From positions 1-40,612 of the IMG/VR virus record IMGVR_UViG_3300021139_000043: a DNA stretch of 40,612 bases; one strand, written 5' to 3'. Shown here one piece after another: positions 21,303 to 30,936 of this stretch; positions within the stretch are counted from its first letter, which is position 1, and each line of letters opens with the position of its first letter. The notes below the pieces were generated by a model. It was not told the origin of the DNA. It saw nothing but the letters and a program-made list of their open reading frames with translations, and made no database searches. This stretch comes from a virus. The position numbers and the translations under genes are program-made.

Positions 21303-21838
21303 ATGATAACGATATAATTCAAATATTTCTGCCCATAATAAATACCGCGTTAATTGCAGATGGTTTCACGGATGTTATTGTGAAACAAGCAAACCAACCG
21401 ACACAACAGGGCGTTAACACAACTCCATCATTATATTTTTTTAAAGTAGGAAACAAACGATACGGATTCTTAGGACGCAATGACGTTTGGGATGCGATGA
21501 GTTCTCAAATGGTTCACAAAGAATCGCAGTACATAGAGTCTACTTGGCAGTTTCAGGCGTTGGTATTACAAAATCCATTAACACCGAATCAATATACAGC
21601 GTCTGATTTAGTAAACGAGGCGGCTAGTATTATGCAAAGCGATAACACGCGAGCTATACTAAACAACTCAGGCATTGGTATACTACGAATCAGTGATGTC
21701 ACTAACCCTTATTTTGTAGATGATAGAGACAATTTTGAGGCTAGCCCATCATTTAACTTTACGTTAGTCTATCAAAATATAAGAGTATCTCAGAATCCTA
21801 TAATTGATACATTTACCACCAATGTAATTGGGATATAA
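21299..21838 (+). CDS. Tail terminator protein (LIC_12616/neck-terminator type)
   Basis: 179 residues. SLYFFKVGNKRYGFLGRNDV, SQYIESTWQFQALVLQNPLT, DLVNEAASIMQSDNTRAILN and FVDDRDNFEASPSFNFTLVY follow the pattern of contractile-phage tail-terminator proteins of the LIC_12616 family. It caps the tail tube and sheath and joins them to the neck. Its position immediately upstream of the sheath gene supports this. Confidence 0.8.
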   Translation: MNDNDIIQIFLPIINTALIADGFTDVIVKQANQPTQQGVNTTPSLYFFKVGNKRYGFLGRNDVWDAMSSQMVHKESQYIESTWQFQALVLQNPLTPNQYTASDLVNEAASIMQSDNTRAILNNSGIGILRISDVTNPYFVDDRDNFEASPSFNFTLVYQNIRVSQNPIIDTFTTNVIGI

Positions 21839-21856
21839 AATAAAGGAGTATAAAAG

Positions 21857-23863
21857 GTGAGCATATCTCTCTCTCGTTATATAAATATAACATCCCAGGT
21901 TGGGGCCGGTAATGTAGTGCCGACAAGGGATTTAATAGGAAGACTTTTTACCGATAATAATTTGCTTCCACCAGGGACATTTTTACAATTTTCAAATGCT
22001 GCTGATGTAGGTAGTTATTTTGGGGTTACTTCAGAAGAATACTATCGAGCAGTTTTTTATTTTGGATGGGTTAGCAAGAATTTAGAACAACCACAAGCTA
22101 TACAATTTGCTAGATGGGTTCCTTCATTAGTGACGACACAAACCGGTGACACCACTAGTGGAATGAATACCGTAGCTAATTTGCAATCAACAGCGGGTTT
22201 ATATGTTGGTGCTGGGGTTTCAGGTTCAAGTATTGCGGGCGGCACAACAATTGCGTCAATCACAGGCCCAACTAGCATCACGCTTTCAATTAACGCTACG
22301 GGAACAGTAACAGGTGAAACGCTTACCTTTACAAGTACTGGCGTTGCCCCTATGATTTTCCCTTCCCCTTCAAGCACAACTGTACTTGCTGATTGGACTT
22401 CAATTACTTCAGGTTCTTTTGGTTTAACCATTGGCGGAGTATCTAATACCTTTGGTAGTTTAGATTTTTCTGCTGCGGGTAGTTTGTCTGCTGTTGCATC
22501 AATTATTCAAACTGCAATACAAGCTATTTTAGTACCTGATTGGGAATATTGTAGCGTTACTTATGTTCCTACTGGTGTTCACGCTGGTTTTCAATTTGTT
22601 GGTGGTGCTAGTGTGGCCGCAACAATATCTGTTCAACCAGGTCTAACCGGTACAGATATTACAGGAACAGGTTTGTTAGGTTGGTTTCCTGGAGCTGCTT
22701 ATAACAATTCATTGTTTGATAAAGTTTTATTTAACAGCAATGCTATTTGGTCAAGCGGTGCACTTTCACAAACCATAACCCAATGCCTAACTGCTTCCGC
22801 AAGTGGCAACAATAATTTTGGTTCATTCCTGTTCTTAAATAACTTGAACATAACTCTTGCTCAAGCTGTAGCTGCTGCAACATGGAATCAGTCTCAAAAC
22901 GTAGAATTTTTATATACGGTTCCTGTTACTATCGCAAACGCAACAAACAACACATGGACTAATCCATCAACAGGATTAGGCTTGATTGGTGGTTGCTCTT
23001 TAACAGCATCGCCTATTTCAATTTCTTTGTCAGGAACAACGACAGCAACGGCAAATACAGTATCAAGTTTAGTAAATGCTAAAACTCAACTTGCTGTAGG
23101 TATGTTAGTTCAAGGCCCAGGAATCCCAACAGGCACAACAATTGCTAGTATTGTAAATGATGCAAATATTACTTTGTCAGCAAATGCAACCTTGAGCGCA
23201 ACTTCAACATTAGTGTTTTTCATATCTCAATATCCTGAAATGTGCCCAATGATGATTGAAGCCGCGACAAACTATTCACTTGCTAACTCAGTACAAAATT
23301 ACATGTTCCAAGTGTTTGATTCTGTAGGATTGAATCCAATAGTATTTGATGACAGCACGGCAAATTCATTAGATAGCGTTAATGTGAATTATTACGGACA
23401 AACGCAAACTGCCGGAGCTCCTTATAACTACTATCAACGTGGATTAATGCAAGGCCCAGCAAGCGCACCTCTTGATCAAAATACTTATGTTAATGAGATT
23501 TGGTTAAAAGATGCTTTAAGTGCATCATTGTTGCAATTGCTGCTTAACTTGAATCAATTACCAGCCAACGCGCAAGGCCAAGCTTTAGCACTGTTAACAA
23601 TTCAAGGTGAAATTGACCAAGCATTGAATAATGGTTCAATCTCTGTTGGTAAAACTTTAACGTCTGCTCAGATTATGTATATAACGAATATTACTCAAGA
23701 CGCTAACGCATGGTATCAAGTGCAAAATAGCGGATATTGGGTTGATTGTGTCATAAGCATTATACCAGCTAGTAGCCCTCCTCAGTATCAAGCGGCTTAT
23801 ACATTGGTTTATAGCAAAGATGATACAATTCGTTTTGTGTCTGGAAAGGATATCTTAATTTAA
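21857..23863 (+). CDS. Tail sheath protein (DUF3383-like) with inserted beta modules
   Basis: 668 residues from GTG 21857 with AAAGGAG about 10 bases upstream. The N-terminus ([45 protein letters not shown]) and the C-terminal part ([48 protein letters not shown]) match the DUF3383 sheath family. It is longer than usual because of two Gly/Thr-rich insertions, at residues about 95-160 and 380-455, each with the motif G-x-G-x-x-x-GTTIASI-x(5)-ITLS-NAT. These probably decorate the sheath surface. This gene identifies the virion as a contractile-tailed myovirus. Confidence 0.9.
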   Translation: MSISLSRYINITSQVGAGNVVPTRDLIGRLFTDNNLLPPGTFLQFSNAADVGSYFGVTSEEYYRAVFYFGWVSKNLEQPQAIQFARWVPSLVTTQTGDTTSGMNTVANLQSTAGLYVGAGVSGSSIAGGTTIASITGPTSITLSINATGTVTGETLTFTSTGVAPMIFPSPSSTTVLADWTSITSGSFGLTIGGVSNTFGSLDFSAAGSLSAVASIIQTAIQAILVPDWEYCSVTYVPTGVHAGFQFVGGASVAATISVQPGLTGTDITGTGLLGWFPGAAYNNSLFDKVLFNSNAIWSSGALSQTITQCLTASASGNNNFGSFLFLNNLNITLAQAVAAATWNQSQNVEFLYTVPVTIANATNNTWTNPSTGLGLIGGCSLTASPISISLSGTTTATANTVSSLVNAKTQLAVGMLVQGPGIPTGTTIASIVNDANITLSANATLSATSTLVFFISQYPEMCPMMIEAATNYSLANSVQNYMFQVFDSVGLNPIVFDDSTANSLDSVNVNYYGQTQTAGAPYNYYQRGLMQGPASAPLDQNTYVNEIWLKDALSASLLQLLLNLNQLPANAQGQALALLTIQGEIDQALNNGSISVGKTLTSAQIMYITNITQDANAWYQVQNSGYWVDCVISIIPASSPPQYQAAYTLVYSKDDTIRFVSGKDILI

Positions 23864-23876
23864 GGGAGTAAAAGCT

Positions 23877-24323
23877 ATGTTTAATATTTCGGGCTTTGGC
23901 TTAAGTGTTAACTTGATAGCCTCTGTTACTTATCCTATCGGACTGCAAATAACCGAATTCGCGGATGATTCAGATCCTGTTGACGTACCATCAATTCAAA
24001 TTGGTGATACGGCTATGGGGTTAAACGGAGACTTGATAACTTGGTCTAAAGCATCACCCACAAAAGTAACTTTAAACGTAATACCTGAAAGTGATAATGA
24101 TACTGCGCTTTCAATATTATTAGCCGCAAACCGTGTTGGACGAGGAAAAGTTAGTAGCAGGGACATAATCACAATGACGATTATATACCCCAACAACACT
24201 AACTTTATCACCCTTACTAATGGTGTCATCACAAATGGTGTGCCATTTTCTCCAACACAAAGTAGCGGACGTTTAAAAACTCGTTCTTATCAGTTTGATT
24301 TTGAAAATTATATCGGAGTGTAA
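23877..24323 (+). CDS. Tail tube protein (DUF3277-like)
   Basis: 148 residues directly after the sheath: [60 protein letters not shown] and [19 protein letters not shown]. Size, beta-rich pattern and gene order match the DUF3277-type tube of simple myoviruses. It stacks as hexamers inside the sheath. GGGAG lies 10-11 bases before the ATG. Confidence 0.85.
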   Translation: MFNISGFGLSVNLIASVTYPIGLQITEFADDSDPVDVPSIQIGDTAMGLNGDLITWSKASPTKVTLNVIPESDNDTALSILLAANRVGRGKVSSRDIITMTIIYPNNTNFITLTNGVITNGVPFSPTQSSGRLKTRSYQFDFENYIGV

Positions 24324-24326
24324 TAA

Positions 24327-24773
24327 GTGTTGTTAGAACCTATTGAGAAAGTAATTGACGGTAAAACTTATATTTTATCTAAGTTTCCAGCGGTAGCAGG
24401 TAGAGAGATATTAACCCAATACCCTTTGTCTGCCGCTCCAAAAATAGGTGATTACGCAACTAATGAAACGATGATGTTAAAAATCATGTGTTATGTAGGC
24501 GTACCAATGGAAGTTGGAATACCTACATTAATGCTTAATACAAAAGCATTGATTGATAACCATGTTCCAAACTGGGAAACATTACTAAAAATTGAATGGG
24601 CAATGATGGAGTACAACTGCTCTTTTTTTCAGAACGGGAGGATCTCAACTTTCTTAGACGAATGCGTTCAGATGCTCCCACGGTGGATTACAGAAACGTT
24701 GACCCCTTTATTGGCACAATCATTGCAGACGGAAAAGCCACGCTCAAAGAACTCAAAGAAACGTACACCTTAG
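24327..24773 (+). CDS. Tail assembly chaperone, short (zero-frame) form
   Basis: 148 residues from GTG 24327, 3 bases after the tube stop: MLLEPIEKVIDGKTYILSKF, PAVAGREILTQYPLSAAPKI, LIDNHVPNWETLLKIEWAMM. This is the short member of the tail-chaperone pair that coats the tape measure during tube assembly. The last 47 codons, after the poly-T run at 24623, are read only by ribosomes that do not shift; that end (SLQTEKPRSKNSKKRTP) is low-complexity. The longer frameshift product is listed separately. Confidence 0.85.
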   Translation: MLLEPIEKVIDGKTYILSKFPAVAGREILTQYPLSAAPKIGDYATNETMMLKIMCYVGVPMEVGIPTLMLNTKALIDNHVPNWETLLKIEWAMMEYNCSFFQNGRISTFLDECVQMLPRWITETLTPLLAQSLQTEKPRSKNSKKRTP

Positions 24774-24868
24774 AAGAGGCTTTCGACTTGTGGGAAATTA
24801 TCGCAGTTAACCGCTATAATGAATATTTGGCGGTTGAATATGCAAAGAAGCAAGGAGCGAATAAGTAA
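24327..24868 (+). CDS. Tail assembly chaperone, long (-1 frameshift) form
   Basis: Shares the first 101 codons with the short form, then slips -1 on TTTTTTT (24623-24629). It continues SEREDLNFLRRMRSDAPTVD, TIIADGKATLKELKETYTLE and EAFDLWEIIAVNRYNEYLAV to the stop at 24866-24868, for about 180 residues. The continuation frame has no good start of its own, and its EAFDLWEIIAVNRYNEY block is typical of second-frame chaperone domains. The stop overlaps the tape measure ATG. This G/GT-style pair is a conserved phage strategy for making the two forms in fixed ratio. Confidence 0.85.
24623..24629 (+). promoter_or_regulatory. -1 ribosomal slippery site TTTTTTT
   Basis: In the zero frame the run is read T TTT TTT C (codons TCT TTT TTT CAG), the X XXY YYZ arrangement needed for tandem -1 slippage. 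The next codon in the shifted frame is TCA at 24629. It lies at the point where the zero-frame protein loses its chaperone-like character and the -1 frame gains it. Confidence 0.85.
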
Positions 24869-26139
24869 TGGCTTCACCACTTGAAACTTTATATATACTT
24901 TTAAAAGCCGACGTTTCCGACTTAAAAAAGAAATTCGAAGACTCAGAAAAAGAAACCAAAAAGCTACAAGGTAGCTTAGACTCTCTTGACAAAACAAACG
25001 AGAAAGTTGGACATTCTTTTTTAAATATTGCTCGGTCAGTAGGGCAATTAATAACGGCTTCTGCTGCTGCAACATTTGCCATTTCTGGCATAAAACATGC
25101 TTTAGATTTTGGAATAGATTTAAATAAAACCTCTCAATTACTAGGTGTTAGTAGTGAAGAATTAAATGCCTGGGGTAATGCTGTTGAATTAGCAGGAGGG
25201 GACGCTAAACAATTTCAAGGTACATTAAAGTCATTGGCTGATAAATTCGGCGCAAGTCCAACCGTGGCCTTAAAGGCACTCCCACTTTATGCCGATTTAT
25301 TTAGTAAGCTAAGTCCAGCACGCGCCCAACAAGTAGGTAAACAATTAGGTATAGACGAAGGCACTATTTTGTTATTACAACAAGGTAGGCGTGAGATTGA
25401 AGACGTTATTAAACGACAAAAAGAATTAGGTGTTGTTACCGTCCAAGATTCTGAGCTTTACGGAAAATTTAGAGTTTCATTAACTGAAACGAATCAAGCC
25501 AGTCAACGATTTTTTAATGAGCTTGCAATATTAGCATTGCCTACTCTTATTCGATTTCAAGAAGTGTCAGCAAACGCATTCAATTACTTTACAAAACATC
25601 CTGATTTTTTAGCCGGAGCGTTAAAAGCAATTGAAATAGCGGTAGGTGGATTATCTGCGGCTTTTGTTGTTGCTAATCCGTTAATTGCGGCTTTTGCCGC
25701 TTCTCTTGCTGCTATTGCCGCAGCCTATGAAGATATTAAGGCTTTCTTAAAAGGTGGAAAAGAAAGCTTGTTAGGTGAAATAACAGGCGTTGGCACTGGT
25801 GGTTATCCCGCATTCAAAAAAGAAAATGATGCCGTTGAAAAAGAATTAAAAAAATTATCTTTTGGTAAGCAATTATTGTATAGATTTGTACCTGGATATA
25901 ACCCTAGAGATTTATTGAAGCATAACGAAGAAGCACAGCAATATTCGGGATTGTTAAGCAGAAATTCTTTGCTAAGTTCAACAACAAATAACAGCCCGCA
26001 AATTAATTATCATTTAGGGCCTACAACTATTGAAACTCAAGCTACAGATGGCGAAGGATTGTTGACTAGCTTACAGAACTACACAAATGGTCAATTCGCT
26101 CAAGCTAATAACTTTTATTCTAATGGGGTTAAAGCTTAA
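24868..26139 (+). CDS. Tape measure protein
   Basis: 423 residues starting on the last base of the chaperone stop. The N-terminus is a coiled coil (DLKKKFEDSEKETKKLQGSL). A hydrophobic stretch and the LGVSSEELNAWGNAVELAGG block follow, typical of tape measures. Residues 255-285 are a hydrophobic Ala-rich segment (VGGLSAAFVVANPLIAAFAA). At roughly 0.15 nm per residue the tail would be about 60 nm, short for a myovirus. No peptidase domain is seen at the end. Confidence 0.9.
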   Translation: MASPLETLYILLKADVSDLKKKFEDSEKETKKLQGSLDSLDKTNEKVGHSFLNIARSVGQLITASAAATFAISGIKHALDFGIDLNKTSQLLGVSSEELNAWGNAVELAGGDAKQFQGTLKSLADKFGASPTVALKALPLYADLFSKLSPARAQQVGKQLGIDEGTILLLQQGRREIEDVIKRQKELGVVTVQDSELYGKFRVSLTETNQASQRFFNELAILALPTLIRFQEVSANAFNYFTKHPDFLAGALKAIEIAVGGLSAAFVVANPLIAAFAASLAAIAAAYEDIKAFLKGGKESLLGEITGVGTGGYPAFKKENDAVEKELKKLSFGKQLLYRFVPGYNPRDLLKHNEEAQQYSGLLSRNSLLSSTTNNSPQINYHLGPTTIETQATDGEGLLTSLQNYTNGQFAQANNFYSNGVKA

Positions 26140-26141
26140 TC

Positions 26142-26708
26142 ATGGCCATTAACATATTAGACAACATAATTAATGCTGTATTGCCAAGTTATTTATATGA
26201 CCAAGTGGCAGTATTTACACAAGACTTTACACAAGTTTTTAGAAATGCCAGGGCTTTAAAAGCAGTTGTAAAAGAAAACGCTAAAGTGATGGAGCATCCA
26301 GTAGAGACAGGCGCGACAATTGTAGACCACAGAATTATACTACCTGTTGAAATTGATTTATCTATGATTCTTTCTAAATCTGATTATCAAAATGTTTACA
26401 ATCAGATTAAAGAATATTATTTAAATAGTACATTACTTGTTGTTCAAACAAGGTCTGGTGTTTATACCAATCAATTAATTCAGTCAATGCCACATGAAGA
26501 AGACCCTTCACAATACAACGTATTAACTTTAGCTTTAAGTTTGAAGCAGGTTCAATTTGTTACTGCTCAATACGGCACAACACCTATGAACCCATCAAAT
26601 ACAAATACAACAGCAAGAGGAACTCAACAAGGAATGGCTGCTAATCCTGAACAAATGAAAACAGCGGCACAAGATTTTAAAAACTGGGTTGCGGGGTTTT
26701 TTAAATGA
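26142..26708 (+). CDS. Dit-like baseplate protein
   Basis: 188 residues. MEHPVETGATIVDHRIILPV followed by EIDLSMI is the hallmark of the Dit-like/DUF6046-type N-terminal domain of tail proteins between tape measure and baseplate hub. SMPHEEDPSQYNVLTLALSL is also typical. The last 40 residues are Asn/Thr/Gln-rich. It probably links the tube end to the baseplate. The stop overlaps the next start by 4 bases. Confidence 0.75.
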   Translation: MAINILDNIINAVLPSYLYDQVAVFTQDFTQVFRNARALKAVVKENAKVMEHPVETGATIVDHRIILPVEIDLSMILSKSDYQNVYNQIKEYYLNSTLLVVQTRSGVYTNQLIQSMPHEEDPSQYNVLTLALSLKQVQFVTAQYGTTPMNPSNTNTTARGTQQGMAANPEQMKTAAQDFKNWVAGFFK

Positions 26709-27052
26709 TTAATATTCCATTACAAGCTATACCGAATCAATCATTATCAGCGCAGCTTGATTCTAGCAATTATCAAATTAGAATACATTCGTGTAACAAC
26801 ACACCATTAATACCTAATACGGCAATAATGACGTTTTCTATTACAAGAGATGGCGTTTTGTTAGTTGATAACGTTCGAGGCGTGCCAAACTCTCCTTTGA
26901 TTCCTTATCCTTATTTGGCAACAGGTAATTTTGTTTTAATTACAGATAACGACGCATACCCAGATTATACACAATTTGCAAATACTCAGTTTTTGATTTT
27001 TGCATCACAGGCGGAATTGGAGGCAATAAAAAATGGCTCTTTCTTCAATTGA
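26705..27052 (+). CDS. Baseplate plug-like protein (Pam3 gp18/DUF6983 type)
   Basis: 115 residues: MINIPLQAIPNQSLSAQLDS, YQIRIHSCNN, FSITRDGVLLVDNVRGVPNS and PLIPYPYLATGNFVLITDND match the small beta-sandwich plug proteins of simple contractile baseplates. It overlaps both neighbours (by 4 and 20 bases). In Pam3-like structures this protein surrounds the hub beneath the tube. Confidence 0.75.
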   Translation: MINIPLQAIPNQSLSAQLDSSNYQIRIHSCNNTPLIPNTAIMTFSITRDGVLLVDNVRGVPNSPLIPYPYLATGNFVLITDNDAYPDYTQFANTQFLIFASQAELEAIKNGSFFN

Positions 27053-27884
27053 TCCGCGCTTAATATCGGTTGATATTTTAGTTAATGGAGTAACAAAAAC
27101 TTATACTGCTGAAGGCTTTGAACCTTTAAACATTAAAGCAACAGGTACAAAGTATGCTAATGCTTTGCAAAATGAGGCAACAATCACATTAACCAATCTG
27201 GATAAAGCAACGCAAGATTATTTATTGTCCGAAACAACGCCTTTTAATCTGAGCAATTCTGCAAAAACAATTACTTTAAAAGCAGGTCGTGAATCTTATG
27301 GAACCGCTGTATTGTATACCGGCAATATTGTTAGTTCTTCTGTAACCCAACCACCTGATATTGGAATTATTTTAAAATGTTTGACCGGAAACTTTCTTAA
27401 AACAAATGTTATATCTAGGAATCAACCAGGACAGGCAACATTAAGTCGTATTTCAAACCAAATAGCTCAAGATACAAATACAGTTCTTAATTTCCAAGCC
27501 ACAGATAAAAACATCTCAAATTATAATTATACTGGCAGTTCATTAGGACAGGTTCAGTTACTTAACTCTATGGGTGGGGTTAATGCTTTCATTGACGGTA
27601 ATACATTGGTTGTTAAAGACGCATTGATACCTATAAAAAATACCACTCGAATATTGAGTGCTGAAACTGGGTTGATTGGAATACCAGAATTTACAGAGCA
27701 AGGATTAAGAGTAACTTATTTATTGGATAATAAAACGGTGATCGGGGGCGGTCTTCAAATAACATCGACGGTATATCCCGCTATTAATGGAAACTATGTA
27801 ATTTATAAACTTGGGTTTAATATTACAGCACGAGAAGTTCCATTTTATTACATAGCCGAAGCGGCAAGGATTAGCGGCATATGA
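27033..27884 (+). CDS. Baseplate hub protein
   Basis: 283 residues: RLISVDILVNGVTKTYTAEG, EATITLTNLDKATQDYLLSE, YTGNIVSSSVTQPPDIGIIL, AFIDGNTLVVKDALIPIKNT and GIPEFTEQGLRVTYLLDN. This is the gp27/gpD-like hub pattern in which the tube-like domains flank a cleft. It binds the spike encoded next. The ATG lies 20 bases inside the plug gene, with GGAGG upstream at the normal distance. Confidence 0.8.
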   Translation: MALSSIDPRLISVDILVNGVTKTYTAEGFEPLNIKATGTKYANALQNEATITLTNLDKATQDYLLSETTPFNLSNSAKTITLKAGRESYGTAVLYTGNIVSSSVTQPPDIGIILKCLTGNFLKTNVISRNQPGQATLSRISNQIAQDTNTVLNFQATDKNISNYNYTGSSLGQVQLLNSMGGVNAFIDGNTLVVKDALIPIKNTTRILSAETGLIGIPEFTEQGLRVTYLLDNKTVIGGGLQITSTVYPAINGNYVIYKLGFNITAREVPFYYIAEAARISGI

Positions 27885-28594
27885 CAATTAATAATCCAAA
27901 TATCGACCCAGCAAATAATTATAGTTTAGTCGGGGTTTTGCAAACTGCATTACAAAGCTTTCAGCAAGCTATGCAAGGAATGTTACCCGCACAAGTAATT
28001 AATTACGACAGAACAACTAATCGAGTTTCTGTTCAACTTATGGTTAATATAATTACAACGGGTGGGGAGCAAATACAAAGGGCGCAGCTTTCTAGTATTC
28101 CGGTAATGATACAAGGTTGCGGAGCTTTTTCTATTAGCTTCCCTGTGCAGCCTGGCGATTTCGGTTGGGTTTTGGCAAATGATAGAGATATTTCTCTATT
28201 CTTACAAAATATAGAAAATAATTATACTGACCCAGCCGCGCCACCAACAAATACAAGCTTGCCAAATACAACAAGAATGAATAATTTTGCTGATAGTGTT
28301 TTTATTCCTGATGCCATGAAAAGTTATAATATAAATGATTCAAATAAAAACTTGATGATTATACAAAGCAACGACGGAACTATTAGCATAGAGCTTGGAA
28401 TTGATACAACAAATAACAATGCGCCAAGCGTTAATATTAATTCCGAAAGAATAAATTTAAATATTACTGACCCAACGCCAATAACTGGCGGGTGGGTAAT
28501 AATAAATGGTAATTTGTGGGTAAGCGGTGAAGCAACCAGCACAACTGGTACTTTTGGCCCTGCCGTTCCTATAAAGCCACCTTATCCACCATAG
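27881..28594 (+). CDS. Baseplate spike protein (Gp138 N-terminal domain)
   Basis: 237 residues. MLPAQVINYDRTTNRVSVQL, SSIPVMIQGCGAFSISFPVQ and PGDFGWVLANDRDISLFLQN are the Gp138 N-terminal OB-like spike domain. The rest is repetitive beta structure (INLNITDPTPITGGWVIING) that would trimerise as a needle and pierce the outer membrane. It overlaps the hub stop (ATGA). Confidence 0.85.
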   Translation: MTINNPNIDPANNYSLVGVLQTALQSFQQAMQGMLPAQVINYDRTTNRVSVQLMVNIITTGGEQIQRAQLSSIPVMIQGCGAFSISFPVQPGDFGWVLANDRDISLFLQNIENNYTDPAAPPTNTSLPNTTRMNNFADSVFIPDAMKSYNINDSNKNLMIIQSNDGTISIELGIDTTNNNAPSVNINSERINLNITDPTPITGGWVIINGNLWVSGEATSTTGTFGPAVPIKPPYPP

Positions 28595-28605
28595 GAAAAT
28601 ATAAA

Positions 28606-29004
28606 ATGGCTATTACTCTTTCCTCAAATGTAAATAACAATATTCCAGGCGTTGCGCCAAATGATATTTATTTAGATTCTTTGGGAAATATTGCCCTAGC
28701 TTATGACTTAGAAGCAATCTTACAAGAATGTACGCAAGCAGGAAGAACGCTATTAGGTGAATGTATTTTTGATACAACTATAGGCATTCCATATGAACAA
28801 GTTGTTTGGGTTGGTGTTCCTAATATTTCTCAATTTATAGGCGCATTGAGGCAAGCTTTTTTAAATGTGGCGGGTGTTCTTGAGGTGGTTTCTTTAATTG
28901 TGTCACAGACAAATGAGCCGAACAGTTCGTCACAATCTGCGGACATGCTAACATATACTGCAATTATAAGAACGATTTATGGATCAGGGGCAATAAATGG
29001 CTAA
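28606..29004 (+). CDS. Baseplate wedge protein (gp25/W-like)
   Basis: 132 residues: DIYLDSLGNIALAYDLEAIL, FDTTIGIPYEQVVWVGVPNI, SQFIGALRQAFLNVAGVLEV. The layout follows the gp25-like wedge subunit that starts sheath assembly, placed as usual before the J-like gene. It overlaps the next gene by 8 bases. Confidence 0.8.
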   Translation: MAITLSSNVNNNIPGVAPNDIYLDSLGNIALAYDLEAILQECTQAGRTLLGECIFDTTIGIPYEQVVWVGVPNISQFIGALRQAFLNVAGVLEVVSLIVSQTNEPNSSSQSADMLTYTAIIRTIYGSGAING

Positions 29005-30220
29005 TGTTTATAGTTTTATTGATAGCTCAGGCGTGATTGTTGCTGATGCTGCCGAAATTCAAACACAAGTACAAAACGAATATAACGCAGTATTTGGAGC
29101 TGATTTTAACACAAATTACGCAAACACCCCTCAAGGGTTGTTAATTAATGCTGAAACTCAAGCGAGAATCGCTGTAGCTGATAATAACGCAACATTAGCG
29201 AATCAAATTAATCCAAATTATGCAGGAGGCGTTTTTTTAGATGCAATATTAGCTTTGCTTGGTGCGCAGAGAAACGCGCAATCCTACACTACTGTTACAG
29301 CAACATTAACAGGAATACCAGGAACAAGCATTCCGTCAGGTTCTCAAGCAAAAGACACTAACGGGAATTTATGGCAATTAATAAGCACTACTGTTATACC
29401 TTCCCCATCAAATTCTATTAATACCGCATTCCAAGCTGTAGAACCAGGCCCAATTATGGTTGCTCCAGGTGAGCTGTCTATTATTGTAAGTGCCGTGTTG
29501 GGTTGGGAAACAATAACTAACGCAGCCGCTTCTAATTTGCCAGGTGGACAATTAACCCAATCAGATGCAAGCGCAAGGCAATATAGATTAAATACTTTAT
29601 TTTTGCAGGGTAATTCTTTGTCAGGTGCCGTAATTGCCGGACTTTATGCAACTAATGGGGTTACAAGTTTAACATTTCTTGAAAATGCAACAAATGCACC
29701 TGCCACAATTAGCGGCGTTACTATGGTTGCTCATTCTATATATGTTTGTGTGGCTGGTGGAACCGATCAAGATGTTGCGGCAACTTTAACAGCAACAAAA
29801 AGCGGCGGTTGCGCATACAATAACGGAGCAAGCGGAACACCTGTAAGCGTTGCTTATAGTGTGCCACTTAGCGGCCAGGTAATTAATGTGTTGTTTGATA
29901 GACCCGATGAAGTGCCAATCAAAGTTGAAATTACAGTAACTATTAATGTTCCAGTTCAAGACCCTACAGTATCGATACAAAATGCAATTTTAAATTATTT
30001 TGCAGGACAAGTTAGCGGTTTAAATCAAGTCGGAGTTGGTCAAAGCGTTTCACCTTTTGAAATTGCCGCTGCTGTGGGTATTCAATATCCTGGTATTTAT
30101 GTTTCTGACTGTCAAGTCGCCACTTATCCAAGTGGTAGTTTTTCTCCTTCGGAGTTGGCTATTGATAAATGGCAAATTGCTACTTTAATGGCTGCCCACA
30201 TTACGGTAAACATATCATGA
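28997..30220 (+). CDS. Baseplate J-like wedge protein
   Basis: 407 residues. AEIQTQVQNEYNAVFGADFN, TPQGLLINAETQARIAVADN, GGVFLDAILALLGAQRNAQS and GTSIPSGSQAKDTNGNLWQL are characteristic of the baseplate J family (PF04865), together with TQSDASARQYRLN in the middle. It forms the wedge ring that triggers contraction. It overlaps the preceding gene by 8 and the following by 4 bases. Confidence 0.92.
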   Translation: MANVYSFIDSSGVIVADAAEIQTQVQNEYNAVFGADFNTNYANTPQGLLINAETQARIAVADNNATLANQINPNYAGGVFLDAILALLGAQRNAQSYTTVTATLTGIPGTSIPSGSQAKDTNGNLWQLISTTVIPSPSNSINTAFQAVEPGPIMVAPGELSIIVSAVLGWETITNAAASNLPGGQLTQSDASARQYRLNTLFLQGNSLSGAVIAGLYATNGVTSLTFLENATNAPATISGVTMVAHSIYVCVAGGTDQDVAATLTATKSGGCAYNNGASGTPVSVAYSVPLSGQVINVLFDRPDEVPIKVEITVTINVPVQDPTVSIQNAILNYFAGQVSGLNQVGVGQSVSPFEIAAAVGIQYPGIYVSDCQVATYPSGSFSPSELAIDKWQIATLMAAHITVNIS

Positions 30221-30924
30221 ATATTGAAAGTTTCGATTTTTCTACTGATTTATTGCCAGTTATATTGTGGCAATATGACAATGCAAAAAATTTGGTTAGT
30301 TTGTTAAAGGCCAAGCAATCTTGGTACGATATAAACCAGACTGAATTTTGGGAAAATTGGACAACAAATATTTTTAATCTTGCCAATACTGACGTTACCG
30401 ATAACGCAACAAATTTATTTCGATTGGCGGTTTGGTCAATAATATTAGATGTGCCGTTGTTTGTTCCGACTGGTGATATAACACCTACACCAATTTGGGG
30501 ATTTAATAACACTGTCCCAGAAAACGCCTATGTAAACTTCACACATGGTGTCTTTTCATTTAGTGAATTAATTTATTTAACGTTACCACAACAGCAATAT
30601 ATATTATTGTTAAAATATTTTAACTGCATTACTCGCGGGTCAATTCAACAATTTATTGATGCTAAAATAAAACCCTCCGCGCCAGATGCTTATCTACATA
30701 ACTTCCCAATAAGTATTAATAATTATTTTGCATATTTGCAAGTTATTTTAGGCGATCAAATTGGATATGGCGGACAAACCGTATACTGTTACGATAATCT
30801 TAATATGACAATAACGTATCATTTTAGCGGCGGCCTAGGTTCATTTCCTGCCCCTTTATTTAATGCGATAACACAATTGGATTTATGGCCTCGCCCTGCT
30901 GGCGTTACCGTACTATTTGCATAA
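30217..30924 (+). CDS. DUF2612 baseplate wedge protein (gpI-like)
   Basis: 235 residues from ATG 30217, which overlaps the J-like stop (ATGA); the longer start at 30169 only shadows that gene. INQTEFWENWTTNIFNLANT, ATNLFRLAVWSIILDVPLFV, LTLPQQQYILLLKYFNCITR and MTITYHFSGGLG match DUF2612, which fills the place of P2 gpI/T4 gp7-like wedge partners and anchors fibres. Confidence 0.85.
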   Translation: MNIESFDFSTDLLPVILWQYDNAKNLVSLLKAKQSWYDINQTEFWENWTTNIFNLANTDVTDNATNLFRLAVWSIILDVPLFVPTGDITPTPIWGFNNTVPENAYVNFTHGVFSFSELIYLTLPQQQYILLLKYFNCITRGSIQQFIDAKIKPSAPDAYLHNFPISINNYFAYLQVILGDQIGYGGQTVYCYDNLNMTITYHFSGGLGSFPAPLFNAITQLDLWPRPAGVTVLFA

Positions 30925-30936
30925 GGACTAAATAAA

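Noticed and set aside
22057-22431. Leftward 124-codon ORF opposite the sheath gene
   Set aside because: It is antisense to a clear sheath domain; its Val/Pro composition follows from Thr/Gly codons on the coding strand.
24770-25091. Two leftward ORFs opposite the tape measure start
   Set aside because: Antisense to the chaperone/tape-measure junction, without ribosome-binding sites or plausible composition.
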